From Xenoacremonium recifei (taxonomy: Eukaryota; Ascomycota; Sordariomycetes; Hypocreales; Nectriaceae): DNA of 64,000 nucleotides. Both the position numbers and the translations under genes were made by a program. The first letter of the stretch is position 1. Every line of letters begins with the position of its first letter. The notes under the pieces were generated by a model. The model was not told where the DNA came from. It did no database searches and was given only the letters and a program-made list of their open reading frames with translations. The DNA lies in contig WOFQ01000054.1 of the NCBI GenBank assembly GCA_012184525.1, positions 62,001-126,000 of the forward strand, read 5' to 3'. Positions 11,856 to 21,958 of the stretch are shown here, in pieces.

Positions 11856-14431
11856 ATGCCAGAAAGCAATGGACACCCAAATCAGAAAAGTTCACAATTG
11901 TCCCCCGACGCGCCGACCGGAACTAGGATATCGCAAGCGTGTCTTTTGTGCCGTCGAAAAAAGGCTTGTATCCTTTCACTGCTTCATATCCACATAAGCA
12001 TGGTACTGACCAGATCAATAGGTAAAATGTGATGGTCACGTCCCTTGCCATAATTGTACCTCCAGAGACGTCACCTGCGAATACCCTGGAAGCAATGATA
12101 ATGCATCGACGAGCCGCCAGTAAGAGTCCAAACTTACGGCCAAAGCAAAATTCCTGACGTAGTGCCAACAGATATGCCCAGGCTTTCGAAGATAGATGCC
12201 AGCAACTGGATAGACTCTGTTCCAAATTGGAAACTGTCTCACAGGAGCTGTCACAATCTCTTGCTTCTGTCGAGCAGTTAAAGAAGTCAAGCCAGTCAGA
12301 GAATCTATCACCAGAGGCAGCACTGCGAGAGGCGGCACATACTTTGCAATCTCTACCTGGTCCGGCGGAAACTTGGCCCATCGATCGGGATGCTGTGACG
12401 GAGAAGGAGAACGTCGGTAACCACGAGCCTGGATTTGAACAACTGTCACATATCGAGATCACCCAAAGCGAAGACAGTCATTCCGAGGATGATGAGATCG
12501 TGAACCTGCAAGACCTCGTTGTGCGAAGGCCGGGAGGACTTGGTTCCTTGGTTACCGATTCATACGGAAGACTCAGGTAATTGCCTTCTCATCTCCATAC
12601 ATTACTCATCACCCATGCTGAAAAACGACCGCAAATAGATTCCTAGGGGGGGCGATGAATCGCGTGCTAGTTGAAGCTGTCCAAAGTCTTTCTCCAGCTG
12701 GGCAGTCTTCTGCCTCAACCTTCAATGGTCTAGGGGAGAGTCCTCACACAAGCCCGACGACAGACCTGGAACTGCCACTGTTTGTCCACGGCCAGAAGTG
12801 GCCTGAGCTGCCTCATATGCCGCGGCTAGAGCATTTTGCTCGACCCCCCCAGTACATCGCCGACCTTCTTGTAGGCTTGTATTTTGATCAGTTGCATTTC
12901 ACATTTCCGGTTTTGTACAAACCTCAATTTATGGCACGCTATCGAGAAATGATATCCTCGCGAACATCCAGCCCGCCAGACAGGAAATTCCTCTCCGTAT
13001 TCTACGCCATCTGCGCATGCGCATCTAGCTTGCTTCCTTTCGACAGTCGATCCAATACCTTTCCCGGTCTCGAATACTACCAGAAGTCGCTTCTCTTGTT
13101 TTACTCATCAACCGGCGAAGCTACGATCGAACGCGTGCAGTGTCTGGCTCTTTTAGCAATGTGCTCGGGAGGATGGAACACTATGACACAGAGCTGGACC
13201 TTTGCGGGCCAGGCTGTAAGGGCCGCGCAGGACCTGGGCATGCACCTTAGTGACTTGGTAAGCATTAGTGTTATCATTGACTTCCTCGTTCTCCGTTCTC
13301 ATTTCGCTAGGACGGAGATCCCTCCAATACAGCAGAGAGAGTAAAGCAGCAGTTATCCCGTCGAATATGGTGGAGTGTCTACTGTCTTGATCGGTAAGAT
13401 CTAACCTTTTCTTTGATGTGCGTGTCTAACGTGGCTCAAAGGATAACATCAATATGCTTGGGAAGACCGATGGCCGCTCATGACGAGGACTGTCATTGTC
13501 AGTTGCCACTCAGTGTCGATGATGATGAGCTGGAGGATTTCTGCAGCAACACTCAGACAATGGTTGACAAATTCCCAGCCTCGTCTTCATCTTTGGGCGG
13601 GTTTCTAGAGTTTGCTCAACTTTGTCAAATTGGTGGTAGGATTCAACGACTTCATTCACCATCGAGTATCTTGAGGCGGCAAGAACCTCGAATAGCGAAG
13701 AGGATGCTTCGCTCGGTAGCATCACTGCAGAAATCACTTGATGAATGGCTGGGTAGCTTACCGGACGAAATTCATTTGTCAGAGGGAATTGCGGAGCGCG
13801 GTCCGAATTTGACAATGCGTGTGGTCATGTTCATCGTACATGCAGGATCACTTCTCAATCTTTACCGGTTTGTCAATTTGCCCTGCTCCATGACTAAAGA
13901 AAAACTAAGCCACGAAAGGTCGCTGTCGATACATTCACCGCATCAAGGAATTGGCCTTGGTGGAAGCAATAATAGCATCTCTCATTGTGTTGATGCGGCT
14001 CGAAGTTGCATCAACGCGGCCGAGTTCGTAAGAGAGTTGGTCCCTCCTTCGCATAATCTTGCTATTTGTGTCTATTATCTTATTCTCTCTGGTATAATAC
14101 TGTAAGTCGCTACTGTAAGCACTAATACTTACCCGGTTCATCACTCATCGCCATTTATAGACTCCGGATGCCAGAGTATCCGTCTGAGCAAGCCATCCCA
14201 GATGTAAAAAAATGCATTCGCTTTTTGGAGGATCTCGAGATGACGTGGTCTGGAGCTAGAAAAGGGCGGGCAATCCTCGAGAGCCTCCTCAAAGACCCGA
14301 CCCAGGGAACGAAGAGATCTCGGGAGGAATTTGAAGCGCAACCCGACTTTTTGAACACTCAAATCCCCGGATTGGACCTATTCGGCTATGAAGTGTTTAA
14401 CACGGATTTGTTCAATTCTTATCTCGTTTAG
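11856..14431 (+). CDS. Zn2Cys6 transcription factor with fungal-specific TF domain
   Basis: Nuclear regulator. Seven exons fit: 11856-11963, 12022-12119, 12172-12576, 12639-13257, 13311-13393, 13442-14101 and 14161-14431, summing to 747 residues in one frame. The zinc cluster is complete after splicing: CLLCRRKK joined to VKCDGHVPCHNCTSRDVTC, spacing C-x2-C-x6-C-x5-C-x2-C-x6-C, followed by a coiled linker (YAQAFEDRCQQLDRLCSKLE). The Fungal_trans domain shows YFDQLHFTFPVLYKPQF, SWTFAGQAVRAAQDLGMHL and RRIWWSVYCLDR. The first intron needs a GC donor at 11964, which is off consensus. Its position between the aldolase and a permease makes it a candidate local regulator. Confidence 0.83.
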
Positions 14432-14875
14432 GTCCATCCTGGAGGAGGACTATCGTCAGCACCAAAACAGCCCTAAAATATCCCGACTATCTTCATGATT
14501 AGATCCCGCCGGGATCGCAAATTGCGACCGGGATAAGAGATGAGGCGCGCCAATCATCTAGAGATGTCCAAAAATCAATAATGCTTGCTAGCAATCATGG
14601 AGATATCGATCCGGCCTCCTGAAATATCATCGTTTTCCGGGGCTGCCTATCATCACTATGCATCTTGGGCCATTATAATGTGTTATCTTTGTGATACGGT
14701 GACAGACTGATTACTTACACCGAGGCAACTTGGAATTTCTTGGCGCTGCTAATGGAAACACTTAGTTATGTATCTTCAATATCCTACTTAGCGAAAATCC
14801 ACTGCTTTCTATTGAGATCCGGAGTTTGAGATTCTGCAACCAACCATTCTTTTCAAAACTCTAAAAACGTCTATA
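14432..14875. other. Intergenic, promoter of the Fcy-like permease
   Basis: This 444-bp gap holds two overlapping perfect odd palindromes at 14502-14527 and a GATA motif (GGATAAG) just after them. No coding signal was seen. It should contain the promoter of the permease at 14876. Confidence 0.5.
14502..14527. promoter_or_regulatory. Two overlapping palindromes with a CCG-CGG core
   Basis: GATCCCGCCGGGATC (14502-14516) is a perfect 15-base palindrome around a central C. TCGCAAATTGCGA (14515-14527) is a perfect 13-base palindrome around a central A. The first contains CCG-N-CGG, a half-site arrangement that Zn2Cys6 dimers can bind. It lies about 360 bp upstream of the permease start. Confidence 0.4.
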
Positions 14876-16493
14876 ATGGCATCGACTGATAATATGGATG
14901 ATATCGAGAAGCGAGTCGTGCGAGTCGATTCCTCGCAGACCCAGGAAGTAGGCGAGACCTTGACAAAATCCTGGTGGAAGCGACTTTCTTCTCTCGGAAT
15001 GGAAATGCGCGGTGTTCAGCCAGTGCCCCTTGAGGACCGAAACGACAAACGACCCTTGAATTTGTTCTCATTTTGGTGGACTGCAAGTCTCACCCCACTC
15101 GCGTGAGTCTTTTCGTTATCCAATTGATGCAATTGAGTATCACGCTGACAGATGCGGTTCCCAAAGTATCGTTAACGGCGTCGTTGGCACTTACTATGAG
15201 GGCCTAAGTCTTGAAGCTGCGTGTCTAGCCATATTGTTTTTTACCTTGATCGCTGCTGTTCCTCCTGCGACCTTGGGCACTTTGGGACCAAAGACTGGGA
15301 TGCGTCAGATTGTTCAGGCTCGGTATAGCTTTGGACTTTACGCCGTGTTCCTTGTTGCAGTGCTGAATCTGGCAACGACCATTGGGTGGTCCACTGTGGC
15401 CTCTATCATAGCCGGCGAGACTCTATCTGCAGTGAGTGGTGGGGGCTTGAGTTGGGACCTCGGAATTGTCATCATCTCTCTGGCATCACTATTGATTGCA
15501 TTCTTGGGCTATAATGTTGTCCATGTCTATGAACGTTGGGCTTGGATCCCTGCTCTCATTGCCATTTTGATTACGGTGGGATGCGGAGGCCATTTCCTCA
15601 AGATGCAGGCGCCTACTGCCCCGGCAACCGCTGCTGGTGTGTTGACGTACGGGTGTGTTGTCGCGTCTTTCACCATGACATGGGCGACTATGGCATCCGA
15701 CTTTTGTGTCTATATGCATCCGAGTGTACCCAAGTATGAGAACTCCAGATGTTTCTCCAGAAGCCTTCGACTAATCCTTGAGCATAGAACACGTCTATTT
15801 CTTTACACTTACGGAGGTCTGGTGCTGCCAACGGTACCTCTTATGTGTTTTGGAGCCGCCATCGGAGGAGCCATTCCCAGCATACCGTCCTGGACAGCCG
15901 CATTTGCCTCAGGCTCCATCGGCGGTGTAATGTTGGAGATGCTTCATCCCGCTGGAGGTTTCGGAAAATTCGTTGCTGTGGTCATTGCCTTTTCTCTCCT
16001 AGGCAATATCGCTGGAACTGTGTACTCCATCACAATCCAGTTCCAAATGCTTGTGCCAATCCTCAGCAGGATCCCCCGTTTTGTCTTCTCGATTGTTACA
16101 ACAGCTATTATAATTGGGGTAGCTATTCCTATCAGCAAGTCTCTTGAGGAATCTCTAGAGAGCTTTCTCGGCGTCATTTCTTACTGGGGTGCCATCTTTA
16201 TTGGCATTGTATCTACGGAATTCATCTACTTCCGGAAGCGGGATACGTCTTCTTACGACATTGATATCTGGAACAACGGAAGGAAATTGCCACTCGGCAT
16301 TGCGGCAGTAGCTTCAGTGATCCTCCCCTTTGGTCTTATCATACCGTGTATGTCAGAGACATGGTACACGGGACCGATCGCAAAGACTACGGGAGATATT
16401 GGCTTCGAGGTTGGTTTCGTACTTACGGTCTTGTGTTATATTCCTTTAAGAGCTCTCGAGAAGCACCTTACAGGCCGATTATCTTCCATCTGA
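14876..16493 (+). CDS. NCS1-family purine-cytosine permease (Fcy-like)
   Basis: Plasma-membrane nucleobase symporter of the Fcy branch of NCS1. Three exons fit: 14876-15102, 15152-15733 and 15788-16493, for 504 residues. The family motifs are a Trp-rich first segment ending in LTPLACGSQSIVNGVVG, LGTLGPKTGMRQIVQARYSFG, and SDFCVYMHPSVPK followed after splicing by TRLFLYTYGG. The second intron (15734-15787) is 54 bp and free of in-frame stops, so the frame also reads through it; splicing is preferred because it restores the family alignment and has GT, AG and a CTAATCC branch-like site. It is only distantly like the Fur-type protein at 83-2056. Confidence 0.87.
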
Positions 16494-17056
16494 GCTGTTG
16501 CCGGGATCTCGCGATGTATTGGTGCAGTCTATTTCATTAGAGAATTTAAATATATCGCATTACAAGCAATAAACGCGTAGATAACAATCTTTGTTTTGAT
16601 TTGCCCAATTAACTCTCGCTAATGATGACACAAAAAGAACGCCGTATCTTCAACACCCTACGACGCAAATTGGGTAACAGAGTAAAATAGTACTCTAAGG
16701 GGTTATCCGGCAACAAGGATGTTTCGAAGATGAGGAGCCGGTTTGAAACGGCACATGACTCACTATATTGGCTATTTCTATCCGTTGTATAAGGTAATGT
16801 CAATTACGACCTCATTCGTTCCACCACTTGGAACCATTTGAGCTAGAATCTTCCTCAATACAAACCGCTATACCTTCCAGACCCAGACGGTCACTAATTT
16901 AATCATTTAAGCTATGTAAATCGGCATTTATAAAGATATTTCAACTAACTTACGGAGTACTATCCGGGGTAGTCCCCAGATACTGAGATTCCCTCATTTT
17001 GGCTGCTATTTCACACATCCACACACTGTTTGAACCACTTTGTTGAAATCGGGCTT
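16494..17056. other. Intergenic between convergent genes
   Basis: This 563-bp AT-rich region lies between the 3' ends of the permease and the NRPS-like gene. One TACGGAGTA motif lies at 16951-16959. Nothing else was recognised. Confidence 0.45.
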
Positions 17057-20000
17057 TCAAAAGCCCCATTGTTTCATCCACTGCCGCACCCATCTTTCAT
17101 TCACCGCAATCTCGGTTCGCAAGGTTTTGCTGTGTAATTGAGTCTTCTTTGTCTCCAAGACAGGCAGACTCAGACCCGATGATCCAGCATTGTCTGCACT
17201 TCTATAGAAATCCAGTAACTTGATGCCTGGGTTTTGGTCGTAGTCGCCCCGCAATTGGCTGCTTTCTAGGGCTTTGAGCCACTCAGTCCAAGAAACGACA
17301 GAAACCGACGCCCCTCCTAGGTTAGCGACGATGGAAGGGACCAGGGACGCCCAGGAGCAGACAGATGGGTTGACGCCATGAAATATCTTCAGTCCGGAGT
17401 TCGGTATAGTAAGACCGCTTTGAACGTCGCCATTTAGCTTGGCGAGCTCGATTATCATGGAAGAGACGTGATCAACAGGCAACCAGTCAACTCTATCTAA
17501 AGAGGACAAGCTGGAAGGTACCATTCCAAGATACTTCGAACTTGCAATGACCTGTGGTAGTGTATCAGCATTAAAGGCAGAAGAAGTTAAGAAAAGAGAT
17601 TGCCAACGAACCGAAGGAAGCCACTCTTGTTTGTTCCACATTCCCAAGGAGGAGTCTGCAGGGCCTGCTATTTGTCCCAAGCGGCAAACACTACAAGGAA
17701 TCCCGCTCTGCTCACTGGCCTTCTTCAGTATAAGCTCTGCAACAAGCTTTGAGCGTCCATAACCGGCTTCCGCAACTGAGAAATCGGTCACAGCAGTTTC
17801 AGCCACTGAACCGCTTGTCTTCTGGGCTTTGACAACACCAACAGATGAGACGAAGAATATGCTTGGATTTAAGGTACTTTGAAGGGCGAAGTCTACCAGA
17901 TGTCTCACGCCTCTAATATGAGGTTCGAAGGATGAGAGATGTAGATTGAAGTCGACTTGCCACTGATTATCTGGTATGTGTTAGAGCCTTTCTCTAGCAA
18001 TTCTGTTCAAGAGTGCGAAGGTTGACTCACGGACTATATGTGTAGTTTCCTGTAATATTTGCTGATATATCTCGTCAAGCCCAAATTTCTCCCTAGAGAG
18101 GTCGGTATGGATGAACTTGACACGGTCACCAGACCAATCAGTTCTCAGACCACGCTCTTTATTCCAGTATATTTGCCTCTGGTATGCATCTTCAGTTCTA
18201 TTGAGGCAGAATATTCTTGAAACATTCTGATTCGACAAACATTGTTCCAGTAAATAAGATCCTAGTGACCCTGTGGTCCCCGTAATGATAACTGAAGGAC
18301 CACAAGCCGGTATTCTTGTTTCGGAAGTAGGCTGCTCCGGTAGACCAGATGTATACTTCTCCAAGAGATGTTTCATAAGCTGTTCTGTACTCAGCGCCTC
18401 GTCCACTCCTGGGCATGATCGAAGCAAACGATCGATAGCACGAGATAGCTTCGAAACAGTGGGGTTAGAGTATATCAGAGTTGCTGTGGTCCCGCCATCG
18501 ATCGCTGGACTAGAAGCGTCTATTGCTGACTTTACGTTTGCTAAGACTTGGAAGACTGACAATGAGTCGAGTCCTGCCACGAAAAGATCGTCGTCAAGCG
18601 CTATCTGGACGCCTCCTAGAAGTTGGAACAGCAGGTCATGAACTCCTTTTTGAATAGACTCCAGGCTCGAGGTGTCGAAAGACGAGTCCGTCACCAGTGG
18701 TTCAATCCTTTTGCTGGTGTAGAAGTCTTCTATTTCCTTTTCGTACAACTTGACTGTCGTAGCCCTAAGTACCGTTTCTTTACCAGCTGAAACAAAAGGC
18801 TTGTCTTCCGAAGCAAAAAGGACAAAATCTCTGTGAATCTGCCCATGTGTCGGTGCATGTTGGTTAGCAATTTCTATTCTAGTCCATAGATTGACTTTCA
18901 AAGCTTCAGCGTCTCCTTTAGTGGTTGGCGCGGGTTCATGAAGTTGAACTAATACTGCAGTTTGGAACCTGCCTTGCCCGATCTGTATGTGGATTAACTT
19001 CGAATCAAAGTTCATCAAGCAGGGCAAGATACTTACGACTAAAGATGCTTTCACTGCGGGGTGACTGTTCACACATGCTTCCATATCCACCGGGTTGACT
19101 TTTTCTCCGTTTGATAAGACAATCACATCGTCTGTTCGGCCGCGATACAACCATCTGCCTTCCTTAGTGGGATGCTTTGAATAAAGATCTTTAGTCGAGA
19201 CCTCCATTTCATTGGGGAATGTTTGAAGAAAGGCCTGGAAGAGGTCAAGCTTCGGATCACGAGTCTGAGACTGTTCCCAAAGCTCGTCGGTCCTCTGTTT
19301 GTACGTGTAGCCTCCTGCGGGATGGAAGTGGTGGTAGTACCAGTCTTCTCGCTCAGCCTGAACAACAGGGAAAAGAGAGCCTTCTGTCACACCCATAATG
19401 TTGAAAACGCGCGTGACGGCGTTTATCCGATTGCCGCTCTCTCTGTCTAGAGGTCCTTCTCTTAGTTAGAATAGGAATTCATTGATCATATAATTATTAG
19501 AGACTTACCACCACCATATATAGTGAAAGCAGTTTTGGCAATCCTAGAAAGAGAAGATTCATTATTTGCGATTTCTTCTAACGTCGAGGGCGCCAGAAGT
19601 GATCCATCGACGTCTGCATATTCCAGCATTGAGTTAACTAAGTCCAAGTTGACTGGAACCAAGGCAGGTCCCATGACGATACTAAGTTCGTAAAAGAATG
19701 GCAAGGCGCAGCAGAAGACGATTCCTGCAGACTTTGGGGATTAGTGCCGACCCAAGTCCATCTCAAGGCGGGGGATTGTTACGTGGAAGTTTGGAAAGGT
19801 TGAGTACGCCTTGTGCGGCGTCATAAAGAACTGTGCTTGGGTCAAGCGGCCCTCAACTGGCGGTAAGAGGTGCTGAGCATCCGTCGTCGCCACACTGCCG
19901 TTGGGCACCACAACCGGCTTGGGCAAGCCTGTAGAGCCAGATGTATGCAGAACCACGAATGGGTCTTGGCGTGCCTCTGCGAAGATCTTCCCGTAGAGGT

Positions 20001-20600
20001 ATTCAGGCACGATATCGTCGTTAAGAAGTTCCAGTTGTTCTGGAATGGCAGCTACTTTCATTGCTCTCGCGGCGAGAACCTGCTCGACGCGACCAAGTCT
20101 TTGGCTTGGCAACATCCAAAGTGAACAGTCGCAACGGTCAACCAAGGCGAGATGCCCAGCGAGGCTATTCCGAGGAGAGATGAACATCATCTGGGACTCA
20201 ATAAGCAAATGGTCTTGCTCCGGCACGATAAAGGTGAACTGACTTTGTATCCTACCTTGACGGCAGCTATAGTTAACATTGCATACCGAAGATCATCTCA
20301 ATTCTGTCAGTGCTGAAACGCGATGCAATGTCATTCCAACTCACTTGGTCCAATATATCCAATTGTTGGGAAAGCACCACCAGGAGGCCTGCCGGAATTC
20401 TTCTCAATACACTAAGCTGTCCTGTTCACTGCATTCGCGTATTGGAGGTTGGTGACATCTTGTAACCCTTAACTAGGGTGATCGCCGATTGCGAAGGAGT
20501 ACACGATTCGATTAGGGCTCGTCTTGGCGCACTGGTCAACGACAATCGGAAGTAGGCGTCTGCCATACTCCGGTTCCCAAATATAGCTTCCCATCGGCGT
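17057..20600 (-). pseudogene. NRPS-like A-T-R reductase with two early in-frame stop codons
   Basis: Aminoadipate-reductase-like enzyme that would activate a carboxylic acid, load it on a phosphopantetheine arm and release it reductively. Seen in order: an adenylation domain (LHTSGSTGLPKP, IYGG, NIMGVTEGS, YRGRTDDVIVLSNGEKVNP), a carrier domain (FVAGLDSLSVFQVL) and an NAD-binding thioester reductase (IITGTTGSLGSYLL, HNQWQVDFN, GYGRSK), about 1,100 residues over many exons ending at 17057. The first 70 codons from ATG 20600 align with the family but contain TAA at 20471-20469 and TAG at 20414-20412; no GT-AG intron removes both while keeping phase. The rest is intact, so inactivation is probably recent. 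A downstream start giving a shortened protein cannot be excluded. Confidence 0.72.
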
Positions 20601-21503
20601 AGTTGGTGTAGTATTTGTGGCGATATCGTTTGAGTCCTCAGTTTCGCAGTCGATCGTGTCCCAGCAAGAAGTTCTGAGATATTTTACGATTAATGAATGC
20701 CGTGGACACGTCCGAGGCATATGGTCGGAGTTTATAGGCAAGAGTCGGCCAACCAGAATCCTTCAACATGTATTTGCAGCATTGCTAGGCCTGCTGCCTG
20801 CCACCAAGCTTGATTTCATGGGTTCTTTCAACTACAGAGCGAGACGTTTCCCTATCAGCGGCAATGTCCCGTAAGAGATTGGAACCGACGGCAGGTAATC
20901 TTCCCGCCGGCAAGACAATCTAGGAATTTTTTACTAAGAGTGGGCCGGAGTCTTGTTATTGCAGGCTAAGATTAATCAGCTTTCCGGCATCGTTCTTCGG
21001 AGCAGCGAGCGGAAGGCCGAGACTAGGGCGATGAAGACCGGATAAATGAATCCAGAGGCCAGGGTTAGAAGAAGCTGGAAATAGGCATCTCAATTTGGGG
21101 ATGATGATGGCTCGAAGGGATCAGCAACAGAATTCTAACATCAATACAAAATTATCACAATTGAGAAGTATTTGCCGTCTGATGTGACGAACTTTTAATC
21201 TATCACGTTGGCAACTTCCACTTATATCACCAAACAAAGCCTCAATCTATAAACCGCTTCCCATTGAGGATGATAAAAAATAAAATATCGCCGAAAACCG
21301 TGCAATGCAGTTTTTGGGGGGGCTTGTTGTCTCAATACTAGCATTGTTTCGAATAACCCGACCTGTTTCGTCGATTCAAGGTAGTAATAGGCATTACACA
21401 TCAATGTGGTTAAACAAAACCTCCCGAGGCGCTTCTTATTTCAACACCAAAGGAGCTACCCATTGATGGTACTTACAAGATATGAGTGATGCTCATATAT
21501 ATT
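20601..21503. other. Intergenic between the NRPS-like gene and the ADH fragment
   Basis: This 903-bp stretch lies upstream of the NRPS-like gene. It contains CCGCCGG at 20904-20910, about 300 bp from that gene's start, and an AT-rich part from about 21100 to 21500. Short ORFs here show no domain. Confidence 0.4.
20904..20910. promoter_or_regulatory. CCGCCGG core upstream of the NRPS-like gene
   Basis: CCGCCGG lies within TTCCCGCCGGCAAG. The same heptamer occurs upstream of the alcohol dehydrogenase and metallo-beta-lactamase-fold genes. It could be a Zn2Cys6 half-site pair (CCG-N-CGG). This is an inference from repeated position only. Confidence 0.3.
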
Positions 21504-21895
21504 TTAATCTATAAGAGTCTCATCCGTAAGTCCTCCACCTATTTCGGTGCTCAGGACTGCGCGGTAGCTGATCGAACCGTCTTCCATCTTTTCAAGGGCT
21601 CCAATCAATCCATCTACGCTCATAGGGAACTCCTCAATCCAGGGTTTAATATTGTGGATGGATGCGAAGTGAAGAGCACCCATATAATTCTCCCGTGTTG
21701 CTGCAGTACTCGCGCTGGGGATTGTCAGCCGTTCTCTGTAGCTCAACCTCCCTGGAGTTCACTCACATGATTCGATGCCCTGGCAAGAGGAATGGCATGT
21801 ATCTAGGATAAAATATGAGCTTGTAACTCACTTGTAAATATGACGATAGCTCACGGGATGACAAGAGGTTCTGCCTGGATGACCAGGGGTATGAT
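21504..21895 (-). pseudogene. Zinc alcohol dehydrogenase, C-terminal fragment
   Basis: This is the end of a zinc medium-chain alcohol dehydrogenase. After removal of two short introns it reads IIPLVIQAEPLVIP, YMPFLLPGHRII, ASTAATRENYMGALHF, NIKPWIEEFPMSVDGLIG and ISYRAVLS, which matches the family's last quarter. It has no N-terminal part here. The missing front lies 5.46 kb away on the same strand and in the correct order (27361-28266). At its upstream edge the homology stops abruptly at 21895, exactly where the 52-bp aldolase copy begins. The two parts together lack only about ten codons, so they are best read as one gene interrupted by an insertion. Confidence 0.75.
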
Positions 21896-21946
21896 GCTTT
21901 CTATTTGAACACAAATCATAACATTATCATTTGCTGTGGTCAAATA
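21895..21946 (-). repeat. 52-bp exact copy of aldolase coding sequence
   Basis: All 52 bases match 10337-10388 in the aldolase gene, in the same orientation, and the match ends sharply on both sides. It lies at the junction between the broken alcohol dehydrogenase and the inserted block. It is not part of a local reading frame. It resembles templated filler DNA copied during end-joining repair. Confidence 0.88.
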
Positions 21947-21958
21947 CTCTCGTCCGAA

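Noticed and set aside
11968..11976. GTATCCTTT, a perfect U12-type donor sequence, in the first regulator intron
   Set aside because: Using it leaves one leftover base that cannot be joined to VKCDG at any AG or AC acceptor, and minor-spliceosome introns are not expected in this group of fungi.
12036..12462. Minus-strand ORFs opposite the Zn2Cys6 regulator
   Set aside because: They are shadows of the exons that carry the zinc cluster and coiled linker.
15734..15787. Open 54-bp segment in the Fcy-like permease read as coding
   Set aside because: It has GT, AG and a branch-like site, and its removal restores the family alignment (VPK joined to TRLFLYTYGG).
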